Under the pieces are notes generated by a model. The model worked only from the letters and a program-made list of their open reading frames with translations. It made no database searches and was not told where the DNA came from. A DNA stretch of 64,000 bases from positions 380,502 through 444,501 of the forward strand of contig JBEVWC010000007.1 in NCBI GenBank assembly GCA_040506775.1, in the 5' to 3' direction. This stretch comes from Thiodiazotropha sp040506775. Its GTDB lineage: Bacteria > Pseudomonadota > Gammaproteobacteria > Chromatiales > Chromatiaceae. Both the position numbers and the translations under genes were made by a program. Of the stretch, positions 47,984 through 57,216 are shown piece after piece (the first letter of the stretch is position 1; each line of letters starts with the position of its first letter).

Positions 47984-50838
47984 TGGTATGCCTGATTTCT
48001 GTAATTCATGCGTGGATTGATACGACCGGAGAGGGCCTCATCGATGAGTGTCTCCTGTTGTGAGATGTGGACCGTGCGGTACCCGACCGCCGGTGCCGCC
48101 GCCGTGGAGCGCCCGACATAGTGGAGTTGCCGGTCTTTCGAGGTCAACGGGTAGAAACGGTGTTTGATCTGATCCCAGGCACCCTGGTTCTGCGGTTCCT
48201 CCTGACACCAGATGACCATCTTTGCGTTCTTGTAGCGCCGCATCACGTCGTCGAACTCCTTTTGCGGGAAGGGATACAGCTGTTCGATACGTATGATCGC
48301 CACGTCCTCGAGGCCACGGGAACGCCGTGTCTCGAGCAGGTCGTAGTAGACCTTGCCGGTGCACAGGATCACCCGGGTGACCTGCTTTGGATCGATCTCG
48401 TCGATCTCGTCGATCACGTTGCGGAAGGTCCCCTCCAGCAGTTCCTGTTTGGGGGACGTCGCCAGGCGATGACGCAACAGGCTCTTGGGGGACATCACGA
48501 TCAGCGGCCGGCGCAATGGCCGCATCATCTGCCTGCGCAGCAGGTGGAAGATCTGCGAGGCGGTGGTGGGGCAGCAGACCTGCATGTTGTGGTTGGCGCA
48601 CAGACGCAGGAACCGCTCGGGACGGGCCGAGGAGTGCTCCGCGCCCTGGCCCTCGTAGCCGTGGGGCAGCAGCATCACCAGTCCGCACAGCAGCCCCCAC
48701 TTCTCGCCGCCGGAAGAGATGAACTGATCGATCACCACCTGGGCGCCGTTGGCGAAGTCGCCGAACTGGGCCTCCCAGATGGTCATGGATTCCGGATCCG
48801 CGGTGGCGTATCCGTACTCGTAACCGAGCACCGCCTCCTCGGAGAGCAGTGAATCGATGACCAGGAAATCGGCCTGTTCGCGTCCCAGATGCTGCAACGG
48901 GATGAGTGCCTCGCCGTCCCGCTGGTTGTGCAATACCGCGTGGCGGTGGAAGAAGGTGCCGCGACCGGAATCCTGACCCGAAAGGCGGATCGGCGTGCCC
49001 TGGGCGAGCAGGGTGGCGTAGGCCATGTTCTCGGCAAAACCCCAGTCCACCAGCTGGTCGCCGCCGGCCATGCGGCGTCGCTCGGTCCAGATCTTCTCCA
49101 CCCGGGGGTGAAGCTCGAATCCACCGGGTACGTGCAGCAGCTGGTCCGCCAACTGGTTGAAGGTTTCCGGATCCACCCGGGTGTCGCAGGGGTGATCCCA
49201 CTCGATACCCCGGTAGGGGTTCCAGCGCACCATGTAGGGGTGACGGATGGCGCAGATGACCGGGCGGGCCTCGACGATGCCGATCTCCAGGGAGTCCCGG
49301 TAGTTGTCGATCAGGTCCCGGGCCTCCTGGGGGGTGATGATCGATTCCTCGATCAGTTTCTCCGCATACACGGTGCGTACCGTGGGGTGATTGCGGATCT
49401 TGCTGTACATCATCGGCTGGGTCACCGAGGGCTCGTCGGCTTCGTTATGGCCGAGCCGCCGGTAACAGATCATGTCGATCACCACGTCCTTGCGGAAACG
49501 CAGACGGAAATCCAACGCCAGCCGGGTGACGTAGAGCACCGACTCCGGATCGTCTCCATTGACGTGGAAGATCGGCGCCTGAACCATCTTCGCCACATCC
49601 GTGCAATAGAGCGTGGAGCGGGTGTCCATGGGGTTGCTGGTGGTGAAGCCGATCTGGTTGTTGATGACGATGTGCACCGTGCCGCCGGTGGAGTAACCCC
49701 GGGTCTGGGACAGGTTGAGGGTCTCCATCACCACGCCCTGACCGGCAAAGGCGGAATCGCCATGGATCAGGATCGGCAACACCCGGGAACCGTCGATGTC
49801 CCCGCGACGCCGTTGTCGTGCCCGCACCGAGCCTTCCACCACCGGGTTGATGATCTCCAGGTGGGAAGGGTTGAACCCCAGTACCGTGTGGACGATGCCG
49901 CCGGGGGTGTCGATGTCGGTGGAGAAGCCCATGTGGTACTTCACATCGCCGGAGAGGCGCTGTGGGTCGACCGTGACCCGGCCCTCGAATTCGTCGAAGA
50001 TCTCCTGGGGCGGCTTGCCGAAGATGTTGGTCAGAACGTTGATCCGGCCCCGATGCGCCATGCCGATGACCACTTCCTGGATGTTGTTGCCCCCGGCGTG
50101 CTGAATCAGCTCGTCGAGCACCGGAATGAGGGTTTCGCCGCCCTCCAGGGAGAAACGCTTCTGTCCGACGTAACGGGTGTGCAGGTATTTCTCGATGCCT
50201 TCCGCCGCGGTCAGCAGGGTCAGCAGCCATTGTTTCTCGTGCACGCTGAACTGCTGAAACAGGTGGCGTTGCTCGATGCGCTCCTGGATCCAGCGTTTCT
50301 GCTTGGTGTCGGTGATATGGCCGTACTCGGTGCCGACGGTACCGCAATAGCTCTTCTGCACCAGTTCGATGATGTCCTTCAGCGCCATCCGTTCCGGGGC
50401 GAAGAGTGAACCGGTGTTGAAGATGGTGCCGGGATCGATGGTATTCAGCTTGTGGTAGGCCAGATCCAGGTCTTCCACGTACTGCGTTTCGCGCAGCTTG
50501 AGCGGGTTCAGTTCTGCGTTCTGATGCCCGCGCATGCGATAGCCGTTGATGTAGCGCAGCACCGAGGCCTGCTGTTCCGCGGCGCTGGGGGAGAGGTACT
50601 CCCGGGGGGCGGCCGCGGCGGTGCATTTCTCTTTGACCAGGTGCAGGAACCGCTGTCGAATCGGTTCATGGGCGGTGTCCAGCCCATCTTGCTCCGGGAG
50701 TTCGTCGAATTGCCTGCGCCAGTCCTCAGGTACGGATTCCGGGTCTTTGAGGTAGGATTCGTAGAGGTCTTCAACGAAGGTGGCGTTCCCACCCGAAAAG
50801 GCTGAGGTGGATCTGAGTCGGTCCAGGGTTGTGCTCAT
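47980..50838 (-). CDS. sucA: 2-oxoglutarate dehydrogenase E1
   Basis: A 952-residue thiamine diphosphate enzyme. N-terminal TFVEDLYESYLKDPESVPED is the usual E1o start; the ThDP site contains EVVIGMAHRGRINVLTNIFG, FSTDIDTPGGIVHTVLGF and GDSAFAGQGVVMETLNLSQ; the C-terminal GYEGQGAEHSSARPERFLRL is characteristic. Length is normal (E. coli 933). It is the first gene of the minus-strand operon; upstream is an AT-rich promoter-like stretch at about 50860-50930. Confidence 0.96.
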   Translation of the reverse strand: MSTTLDRLRSTSAFSGGNATFVEDLYESYLKDPESVPEDWRRQFDELPEQDGLDTAHEPIRQRFLHLVKEKCTAAAAPREYLSPSAAEQQASVLRYINGYRMRGHQNAELNPLKLRETQYVEDLDLAYHKLNTIDPGTIFNTGSLFAPERMALKDIIELVQKSYCGTVGTEYGHITDTKQKRWIQERIEQRHLFQQFSVHEKQWLLTLLTAAEGIEKYLHTRYVGQKRFSLEGGETLIPVLDELIQHAGGNNIQEVVIGMAHRGRINVLTNIFGKPPQEIFDEFEGRVTVDPQRLSGDVKYHMGFSTDIDTPGGIVHTVLGFNPSHLEIINPVVEGSVRARQRRRGDIDGSRVLPILIHGDSAFAGQGVVMETLNLSQTRGYSTGGTVHIVINNQIGFTTSNPMDTRSTLYCTDVAKMVQAPIFHVNGDDPESVLYVTRLALDFRLRFRKDVVIDMICYRRLGHNEADEPSVTQPMMYSKIRNHPTVRTVYAEKLIEESIITPQEARDLIDNYRDSLEIGIVEARPVICAIRHPYMVRWNPYRGIEWDHPCDTRVDPETFNQLADQLLHVPGGFELHPRVEKIWTERRRMAGGDQLVDWGFAENMAYATLLAQGTPIRLSGQDSGRGTFFHRHAVLHNQRDGEALIPLQHLGREQADFLVIDSLLSEEAVLGYEYGYATADPESMTIWEAQFGDFANGAQVVIDQFISSGGEKWGLLCGLVMLLPHGYEGQGAEHSSARPERFLRLCANHNMQVCCPTTASQIFHLLRRQMMRPLRRPLIVMSPKSLLRHRLATSPKQELLEGTFRNVIDEIDEIDPKQVTRVILCTGKVYYDLLETRRSRGLEDVAIIRIEQLYPFPQKEFDDVMRRYKNAKMVIWCQEEPQNQGAWDQIKHRFYPLTSKDRQLHYVGRSTAAAPAVGYRTVHISQQETLIDEALSGRINPRMNYRNQAYQ

Positions 50839-51265
50839 TTGCGCTTGTAACCGTCAAGAAAAGTCATGGATAATTTATTTTTGTTCTAATATCAGCAAAT
50901 GTTAGCACAGACAAAACTTTTGGCAGCAGGGAAACTCAAATTTTCACACGTGCTCTGCATCGGGAAATAGTCGTGAGGACCGGGGCTTGCTCTCGGCTCA
51001 GCCCTTGACGGGCTGGTTTGATGATCGGGTGTCGCAGCCTCCGGCAACCAGGCCTGGAGACGAACGCCCGGGAAGCGGGCTGCGGTTCGCACAGTGACAG
51101 TGAGGGTATTCACCTTATTGAAAGACCTCGGAGGCGTACCGCATCTGTCAAAGAATGTGAGACACTAGCCGGTATTCTGACCGGTTCGGAACGGTGTGCT
51201 GAGGCATCCCACCGCGAATACAGGCCGTCGCGGGCCGATGCGAATTGAGACTAAGGATTGAAGGT
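50839..51265. other. Intergenic region upstream of sucA
   Basis: A 427-bp divergent region. The first 100 bp next to sucA are AT-rich and likely hold its promoter. No gene, repeat or clear regulator site was recognised in the rest. Confidence 0.45.
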
Positions 51266-51505
51266 TTGTCAGATCTTAAGAGCAACAAATTGCGGGTCAA
51301 TCTGAATCCGATCTCCCTGGAGGCGGATCTGGCCTACTTTGGCGCCCGTCTGGAACTCGTCGGCGAACCCCACACCCGCTACCAGGTTGCCCAACTCAAG
51401 GTCTACAAAGCCCTGGAAAACGCTCTGTGTGAGAACCTCAACCGGTTACGCAAGAAGGAGAGCAAAACCGCGCCTTCGAAACCCCGCCCCCAACCAGAGT
51501 CCTGA
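51266..51505 (+). CDS. Small basic protein, unknown
   Basis: A 79-residue protein that begins, if TTG 51266 is the start, with SDLKSNKLRVNLNPISLEAD; AAGG lies just upstream of that TTG. An upstream TTG at 51245 is the alternative. It has a helical middle (YQVAQLKVYKALENALCENL) and a Lys/Pro-rich tail. No family was recognised; it seems to be a genuine small gene because it ends close to the convergent DUF2934 gene without further gap. Confidence 0.6.
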   Translation: MSDLKSNKLRVNLNPISLEADLAYFGARLELVGEPHTRYQVAQLKVYKALENALCENLNRLRKKESKTAPSKPRPQPES

Positions 51506-51508
51506 TCC

Positions 51509-51784
51509 TCAGCCGTTTTTGCCCAGCAAGGCATCGATTTCCCGCTCCGCCTGTTGCCAGTATTCGACGGATCTCGAAGCATCGAAATGGTGTTTCTCGG
51601 CGATATAGTAGGCCGCCGTGGCGATCATCTGGTGGCGCATCTCGGGGTCGACCGCGGTTGTTCGGGTCATTGCTTTCGCTGATTTCTTCGCGGATTTGTC
51701 TTTGGATTTTTTCTTCTTCTCTTTCTTTTTGAGATCCTCATCCTGATCGGAATGCGGCTTTTCTTTTTTGTGTTTCTTACCCAT
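51509..51784 (-). CDS. DUF2934 protein with lysine-rich N-terminus
   Basis: A 91-residue protein starting at 51784 after GGGGGA. The first 40 residues are a lysine/glutamate run (KKKEKKKKSKDKSAKKSAK); the rest is the DUF2934 motif (IATAAYYIAEKHHFDASRSV then EYWQQAEREIDALL). The basic tail suggests binding to nucleic acid, which is inference. It lies 65 bp downstream of the nuclease-like gene, on the same strand. Confidence 0.82.
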   Translation of the reverse strand: MGKKHKKEKPHSDQDEDLKKKEKKKKSKDKSAKKSAKAMTRTTAVDPEMRHQMIATAAYYIAEKHHFDASRSVEYWQQAEREIDALLGKNG

Positions 51785-51848
51785 CAGGCGTTCCCCCATC
51801 GTCGATACGACGAGCCATTTCAGCTCCGGATTTCAGATGTGCCGGGCT

Positions 51849-52340
51849 TCACCGGCCTGAATGCCAGAATCCCATGTTTCTGCTGCGGGCCTGGCGTTGC
51901 GCTGCCCGATAAGCTTCCATCAGTTCCGGTTCGAGCGCCGTGGTCGGCGCAACCTGAACCAGCCCGGCCTTGAGCATCGCTTCTGCCGGATCGGACCCTC
52001 CATGCAACACTCTTCCGAGTATAACACCCCCGTGATGGGTTGCCTTGACGATCACCTCGACGTGGCGACCGAGCAACAGGGTGCCGAGATGTCGTCGGGC
52101 GCTGTCCAAAGGGCGGCGCTCAGCGGGAATGGGACTGATGCCTGCAAGACGGATCTGCTGAGGCTGCCCGCCCGGTGCAGTGACCTGGATCTCGTTACCG
52201 CTCAGCACTGAGGTGACGCGGCCGGAAAACCCCATGGCCCAGAGTGGCCGGTCCGGAACACAAATCAGTAGCCCGAGCAGTGCCAGCAATGGCATCAATC
52301 TCAGGTATCGAAACAGGATGGCTGTGATCGTATCGGGCAT
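51849..52340 (-). CDS. Staphylococcal-nuclease-like protein with altered active site
   Basis: A 163-residue protein; an N-terminal hydrophobic segment (LMPLLALLGLLICVPDRPLWA) acts as signal or anchor. The SNase beta-barrel follows: FSGRVTSVLSGNEIQVTAPG, QIRLAGISPIPAERRPLDSA, ATHHGGVILGRVLHGG and ALEPELMEAYRAAQRQARSR then NMGFW. The usual Ca-binding Asp of DGDT reads SGNE here, and the Asp after AGI is Ser, while Arg (IRLAG, LGRVL) and Glu (AE) are kept. Catalysis is doubtful. Confidence 0.8.
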   Translation of the reverse strand: MPDTITAILFRYLRLMPLLALLGLLICVPDRPLWAMGFSGRVTSVLSGNEIQVTAPGGQPQQIRLAGISPIPAERRPLDSARRHLGTLLLGRHVEVIVKATHHGGVILGRVLHGGSDPAEAMLKAGLVQVAPTTALEPELMEAYRAAQRQARSRNMGFWHSGR

Positions 52341-52474
52341 TCGCAATGGTGTGGGATGGGACAGTGGCACGAATCGGGGCGCCGGTTGTAGATGTCTTGC
52401 ACTCATGAAACATGGGGCTCGCACGGGCCTGCCGAAACTCGCGACCCGGTAGTTTGGACATGCGCGCGGCGGTA

Positions 52475-52551
52475 TGGTGCCCTCGACAGGAGTCGAACCT
52501 GTGACCTATCGCTTAGGAGGCGATTGCTCTATCCTACTGAGCTACGAGGGC
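52475..52551 (-). tRNA. tRNA-Arg(CCU)
   Basis: A 77-nt cloverleaf with CCA encoded: acceptor GCCCTCG paired with CGAGGGC, D-arm AGCTCAGTAGGATAGAGC, anticodon stem ATCGC/GCGAT with loop CTCCTAA (anticodon CCU, reads AGG), and T-arm CAGGTTCGACTCCTG. It is on the minus strand between the nuclease-like gene and a non-coding stretch. No integrase or attachment duplication is seen beside it. Confidence 0.95.
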
Positions 52552-52803
52552 GAGATTGCTTCTCTTTGAAAAACAGCATCTTACATTGCAATAAGTGGTC
52601 GGGCAAGCGGTCATTTCTGTGCTGCAAGTCCTGTCTGAGACAGGATTTGGCCCTGCATTGTATCCTGATATTGATATATTCGGTGTTACAAGTGATCCGG
52701 GCGCCAGATGTAAGTCCAGGCTCGACAGAGGGTTCCGAGTATCAGGGTGATTTATTACGATGCCTTGCCCGCTTCTCTTGAGATTCCCGTTTGTACCGAT
52801 CAA

Positions 52804-52836
52804 CGTAGCCCGGGTGCAGCGAAGCGGAACCCGGGA
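52804..52836. repeat. Half REP, GTAGCCCGGGTG family
   Basis: Only the left arm (GTAGCCCGGGTGCAGCGAAG then CGGAACCCGGG) is present; the right arm of the palindrome is missing. Confidence 0.75.
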
Positions 52837-52960
52837 ACAACCCTCCGGAATACCGGGGCGGGCTGTTACAGCGTAGCGAGTTCCAGCCCCGCCGGTTTTT
52901 GTGAGCATCGCAGCAGTCCCCCTCAGGGCGGGATAGTCGGGCGCCGTTTGTTTTGTCATC

Positions 52961-53069
52961 TCGTTCCCACGCTCTGCGTGGGAATGCCTATTGATGTGAC
53001 GCGGCATAGCCCAAACCTGTTAGACGTGTGCAAGCCCGGGTCTGCATTCCCACGCGGAGCGTGGGAACA
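52961..53069. repeat. TCGTTCCCACGCTCTGCG palindromic repeat, copy 1
   Basis: A 109-bp element. The left end TCGTTCCCACGCTCTGCGTG and the right end CACGCGGAGCGTGGGAAC are inverted repeats around a variable centre. Two further copies lie at 56821 and 57066. Confidence 0.85.
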
Positions 53070-53457
53070 AGGAAAAATCAGGTAAGTGAGAACAGCGATG
53101 CGGAGCAAGCGGATCCGTTGTTCCCTTCCATCTGTGTGTCTGAGCAGGGTGGGAAATCAGGTAAACATATGATGATGTGACGCATTGAGGTAAGGCTGTC
53201 CGATTCTGTTCAGCCGGAGATCGCCACGTTTCATGTAAGCGCTCTGTCTAATATTTTGGTTTATCGGTCATATTGAAAAGGCAGCAGAACATGCGCTCGA
53301 TTGTCCGTGGGTTGGATACCTGGGAGGTTGCGGTGAAGGTCGCTCCCCCGGCTGTGTCCGAAGCGGTTTGAGTCGGGAGATGAAACCGGGCGCTTGATGG
53401 AAAGGGAGGCTGCTCTCTGTGGCTGCTGTGCCTGAGCAACAGGGTCGGGACAGGGCC

Positions 53458-54507
53458 TTAAATCTTTGCGCTTTTCCGTCCCAGCATCGCAGTTACCCGC
53501 GCGGTGATGTTGCTGTAGCCTCCGGTGAGTTTCCTGTATATGGCCTTGTAATCGAAATCCCTCAGGGTGGCATCACCTTTTACATTGTATTTCTCCAACA
53601 TATTCTCCGAGTAGTGCTGGACGCGGTAGAGTGTTTTGCCCGTTTCCCTCTGTACGACGTTGATCTGAAGTTGACCCTTCTTCTCTCCGTTCTCCTGGAC
53701 GATTTGGAAAGTGACTTTGACATCGATCACCGCACGAAACGGATCATCCGGTTGCTTGGTTATACCTTTCTGCCTCTGTTTGTTTCGCTCATCAATCGCA
53801 TCCTTTGCCTCATCTGCCCGGGTGACCACTTTGGGTGCGATTTTGCCACCGGCATTAATCTCCATGGGCTCGATGGATTTCGAGTACATGAGATCCCCTT
53901 CGAATGCCAGGTATACAGGGGGCAGCAGGCTGTGGCGTTCGGTCCAGATGATCACGCTCCTGTCTCTGCCCATGACCCATTCGGAAGGACGTTTCGCTCC
54001 TTCTCCGGGCTGTGTCGCAATCATTTCGCCCAAAGGATCGAGTGTCTTGACTGTGAACAGGGGATTGGTGGCGGTGTCCGACCCCAAGACGTAGCGTTTG
54101 AGGAACTTCGCCACGTTGTCCTGTCTTCGTCTTGATAAATCCATGTTGTACGCATCCGATGCCCTGTAATCAGCCCTGCCGACACAGTACAAGGTTATCT
54201 CGAACTCTTCCTTTATCCTCTGTATGAGACTGTTGGCCAGAGGTCCGAGGTGCAGCATGTCATCCGTATCGAGTTTGTCGACATTGACCGGAAAGTAGAC
54301 TTTGCCGACGAGTTTTCCTGGAGATTTGGCATAGGCATCAGATCGGAGGATGGGGACAGATTGGGTGATGCCTTCCTTCTTCCTGGAATCCCAGGAATAT
54401 TTCAGGTCAACGCCCGGGGGATTGGTGCGGGTGCGCGCCAGAGTTCCTTTGTCAGGTGTTAATGTCTGATTAAGTCCTTCGGTACCCGGTATTTTTCCGC
54501 CGGCCAT
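53458..54507 (-). CDS. OmpA-like domain protein without signal peptide
   Basis: A 349-residue protein from the ATG at 54507 (GGGAAGA upstream). There is no signal peptide. An OmpA-like peptidoglycan-binding pattern lies around residues 75-140: GKVYFPVNVDKLDTDDMLHL, followed by YCVGRADYRASDAYNMDLSR and RRQDNVAKFL. The C-terminal half (IDVKVTFQIVQENGEKKG, TGKTLYRVQHYSENML) is unknown. Such leaderless OmpA-like proteins occur in contractile tail systems, but no such genes are here. Confidence 0.72.
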   Translation of the reverse strand: MAGGKIPGTEGLNQTLTPDKGTLARTRTNPPGVDLKYSWDSRKKEGITQSVPILRSDAYAKSPGKLVGKVYFPVNVDKLDTDDMLHLGPLANSLIQRIKEEFEITLYCVGRADYRASDAYNMDLSRRRQDNVAKFLKRYVLGSDTATNPLFTVKTLDPLGEMIATQPGEGAKRPSEWVMGRDRSVIIWTERHSLLPPVYLAFEGDLMYSKSIEPMEINAGGKIAPKVVTRADEAKDAIDERNKQRQKGITKQPDDPFRAVIDVKVTFQIVQENGEKKGQLQINVVQRETGKTLYRVQHYSENMLEKYNVKGDATLRDFDYKAIYRKLTGGYSNITARVTAMLGRKSAKI

Positions 54508-55041
54508 GATTCTTCCCGCCATCCTTTGAGCTGATATCACATCTTAAGTCTAATACAGTCAGCTGAAGTCACAAGACAGGTGTTAACGGGTCCTGGAGCA
54601 AATCGTGTGAAACCGGGTGTGTTCAGATTTTTTTCAAATATACTTAGCAAAATAGTGTGTGACCCATCAAGCCGGGAGTAACACTCACCGGTCTGTTGAT
54701 TCTTCCAGGAAAAACACTCGTATCTATCTTCTGACGAACGCTGAATTGTGATGATCTGAGGTATGGAGTCTTCGTGCAACTGAACCTGTTACCTGATCAG
54801 TATATTTCCATCCTGTTCTTGACAGGGAACAAATGATCGCATGAGAGAATGATGTAAACTCCACATATGTGATTGAATGCGTAGTACATTTGAGTAGTGT
54901 AGAAGAGTTAACCCTTAGCCAGACGACAGGATAAAACGGAATGTCGTGGGATAGACCGCGCAATTACAAACACGATTGGACCGAACCTCGGGAAATGCAT
55001 GGATCGGTTGAATAGATTCTACAACCACACGCTGAATCTTC
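54508..55041. other. AT-rich intergenic region
   Basis: The 530 bp between the OmpA-like gene and the diguanylate cyclase are AT-rich; short frames look non-coding. It probably holds the divergent promoters. Confidence 0.4.
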
Positions 55042-56658
55042 ATGAAGAATCGTAAGCTGTTTCTGATTCTTACCCTGATTATCCTGATCAGCGATCTGCT
55101 GTTTGTAAGCATCAACTACTTCGCCAGTGAACGGTCGCTGAAGAATAACCTCGACCGTAATGCCGTCAACCTGAAAAATGCCTACGATCTGACCCTCTCC
55201 CTGATCTACGAAAATATGCTGCAGATGGCCACCTATCTGGCCAATCAACCCCAGGTGCAACAGAAATTCCTGCAGGGTAAAAGAGCGTTGGAATACGAAG
55301 GCGGAGACAGTGGTGGACCTGAGACCCAGGCTGCCCGCGAGGCGTTGTACGATGAAGTGGCGGGAGGCTGGAAGGCCCTGATGCAGCAGTTCGATGTGCG
55401 CCAGTTACATTTTCATCTTGGACCCGGATCCCTGAGTTTTCTGCGGGTACACAGCCCCCAGACCTTTGGAGACCGGATGGATGAGTTGCGCCACATCATC
55501 GTCGACAGCTACAACAAGCAGAAGTCGTTGACCGGTTTTGAACTGGGGCGGGTTTATTCTGGATTGCGCGGGGTCACCCCGGTGTGGGCGCAGGAACAGG
55601 GTTCGAAAACCCTGGTGGGGGTGATCGAGGTGGGCACCTCCTTTCAAACCCTGCTGGACAAGATCACCCGGCGTACCGGGGTTGAGATGCTGGTGCTGCT
55701 GCGCGATGAGCTGGTTCACGACGCCATGTGGCAGGAATCCATCAACAAGCGCATCTTCAAACTCTCCCCCCAATCGGATTGTTATGTTGAGGCGGTATCG
55801 GATGCCCGGGTTCTGGACCTGCTCCACGATTGTCGCCAATTCAAGAATGAAACCGATACTTTCTACGTGCATCGGATATCACGGGGTGATGATCAATATG
55901 CCCTGGTGCATTTTCCACTGTATGACTATCAGGCCACCACCCGGGGAAATGACCACCAGGCGGGGATGATTGTCATCCTCACCCGGATCACCGAGATGAT
56001 CGCGGAGCACCGTCATCAGTTATGGGTCAACCTGATCTACGCAGCGGTAGGGTTCGCAGTGATCGAATGGTTGCTCTACCTCTCCCTGAACCTGGTTTCA
56101 AGCCGCTTGAAGCAGGTGATTGACGATCAGACCGCGAAGATCCATGAGCTGAAGGACTACTACAAATCCCTCTCCCAGATTGATGGCCTCAGCGGCCTGT
56201 ACAACCACACCCATTTCAACCAGCGTCTGCAACAGGAGATGATCCGTTCCTCGCGCAACCGCCAGGCGTTGTGTCTCCTGATGTGTGATATCGATGATTT
56301 CAAGCAGATCAATGATCAGTACGGTCATCTGGTGGGTGACAAGGTCATCATGGGTATCTCGAAACTGATTCGGCAAACGGTTCGCGCCAGTGATTTCGCC
56401 GGCCGTTACGGGGGGGAGGAATTTATCATCGCGTTACCCGAAACCGGCATCGAGGACGCCTGTGTCATGGCGCGGCGATTCCTCGACTCGGTACGCCAAC
56501 TCGAGAGTCAGGCCGGTGAAGCGGTGGTCAAGGTGTCTGTCAGTGTCGGGGTGGTTGAATGGGGTGGGGTGGTACCCCTCGAAACCTTTATCAAGGCGGC
56601 GGACACGGCGCTCTATCAGGCCAAACAGCAGGGTAAAGATCGGTTGGCGGGTTGTTGA
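55042..56658 (+). CDS. Membrane diguanylate cyclase with Cache-like sensor
   Basis: A 538-residue protein. N-terminal helix at about 5-25 (LFLILTLIILISDLLFVSIN), periplasmic Cache-type sensor of about 290 residues, second helix (LIYAAVGFAVIEWLLYLSLN), short coiled coil and a GGEEF domain. The catalytic motif is intact (GRYGGEEFIIALPE), and an RxxD inhibitory site (RASD) lies exactly five residues before it, so it makes c-di-GMP and is product-inhibited. It lies beside the flagellar cluster, suggesting control of motility versus attachment. Confidence 0.93.
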   Translation: MKNRKLFLILTLIILISDLLFVSINYFASERSLKNNLDRNAVNLKNAYDLTLSLIYENMLQMATYLANQPQVQQKFLQGKRALEYEGGDSGGPETQAAREALYDEVAGGWKALMQQFDVRQLHFHLGPGSLSFLRVHSPQTFGDRMDELRHIIVDSYNKQKSLTGFELGRVYSGLRGVTPVWAQEQGSKTLVGVIEVGTSFQTLLDKITRRTGVEMLVLLRDELVHDAMWQESINKRIFKLSPQSDCYVEAVSDARVLDLLHDCRQFKNETDTFYVHRISRGDDQYALVHFPLYDYQATTRGNDHQAGMIVILTRITEMIAEHRHQLWVNLIYAAVGFAVIEWLLYLSLNLVSSRLKQVIDDQTAKIHELKDYYKSLSQIDGLSGLYNHTHFNQRLQQEMIRSSRNRQALCLLMCDIDDFKQINDQYGHLVGDKVIMGISKLIRQTVRASDFAGRYGGEEFIIALPETGIEDACVMARRFLDSVRQLESQAGEAVVKVSVSVGVVEWGGVVPLETFIKAADTALYQAKQQGKDRLAGC

Positions 56659-56725
56659 TTCCTGACTTGTGGAGGTTGGGAGTGAGAGGCAAACGGGAAT
56701 CTCTGGAGCAGAGAAAGTCAGTTGG

Positions 56726-56812
56726 GTAGCCCGGGTGGAGCATCGCGGAACCCGGGGAAGTCGGAACTCCAGGTGGGGGATCCCGGGTTCCGCTTCGCTG
56801 CACCCGGGCTAC
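56726..56812. repeat. REP palindrome in tandem unit 1
   Basis: GTAGCCCGGGTGGAGCATCG on one end and GCACCCGGGCTAC on the other. It belongs to the same family as 15434-15519. Confidence 0.85.
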
Positions 56813-56820
56813 ATTACTTC

Positions 56821-56933
56821 CTCGTTCCCACGCTCTGCGTGGGAATGCCTATCGATATCACGCCGTATTGCCCAAATCCGTTTGGTATGTCTAAGCCGAG
56901 GTCTGCATTCCCACGCGGAGCGTGGGAACGAGA
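56821..56933. repeat. TCGTTCCCACGCTCTGCG palindromic repeat, copy 2
   Basis: Ends CTCGTTCCCACGCTCTGCGT and CACGCGGAGCGTGGGAACGA are inverted repeats. It is nearly identical to copy 3 at 57066-57178 and more distant from copy 1. Confidence 0.88.
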
Positions 56934-56971
56934 GACAAACGGGAATCTCGCGAGCAGTGAACGTCAGCTGG

Positions 56972-57057
56972 GTAGCCCGGGTGGAGCATCGCGGAACCCG
57001 GGGAAGGCGGAACCTCGGGTGGGGATCCCGGGTTCCGCTTCGCTGCACCCGGGCTAC
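56972..57057. repeat. REP palindrome in tandem unit 2
   Basis: The same palindrome as at 56726, 246 bp downstream, with few differences. Confidence 0.85.
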
Positions 57058-57065
57058 ATTACTTC

Positions 57066-57178
57066 CTCGTTCCCACGCTCTGCGTGGGAATGCCTATCGA
57101 TATCACGCCGTATTGCCCAAATCCGTTTGGTATGTCTAAGCCGAGGTCTGCATTCCCACGCGGAGCGTGGGAACGAGA
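57066..57178. repeat. TCGTTCCCACGCTCTGCG palindromic repeat, copy 3
   Basis: The centre (GTATTGCCCAAATCCGTTTG) is the same as in copy 2, which supports duplication of the whole unit rather than two insertions. Confidence 0.88.
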
Positions 57179-57216
57179 GACAAACGGAAATCTCAGGAGC
57201 AGTGAACGTCAGTTGT

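Larger units (their letters stand above)
52552..53457. other. Non-coding stretch with repeat elements
   Basis: About 900 bp with no gene seen. It holds a half REP (52804-52836) and one CTCGTTCCCACGCTCTGCG palindrome (52961-53069). The rest, 53090-53440, shows nothing I can name. Confidence 0.6.

Noticed and set aside
48889..50409. Plus-strand open frame of 506 codons
   Set aside because: It is antisense to sucA, without ribosome binding site or recognisable domain, and arises from the codon bias of the real gene.
49445..50626. Long minus-strand open frame of 393 codons
   Set aside because: It is an out-of-frame shadow of sucA with an RHG-rich low-complexity product.
52475..52551. tRNA-Arg as attachment site of a genomic island
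   Set aside because: No integrase gene and no repeated tRNA 3' end were seen on either side.
54537..54779. Minus-strand frame of 80 codons upstream of the OmpA-like gene
   Set aside because: There is no ribosome binding site, signal peptide or recognisable motif, and the base composition looks like the surrounding non-coding DNA.
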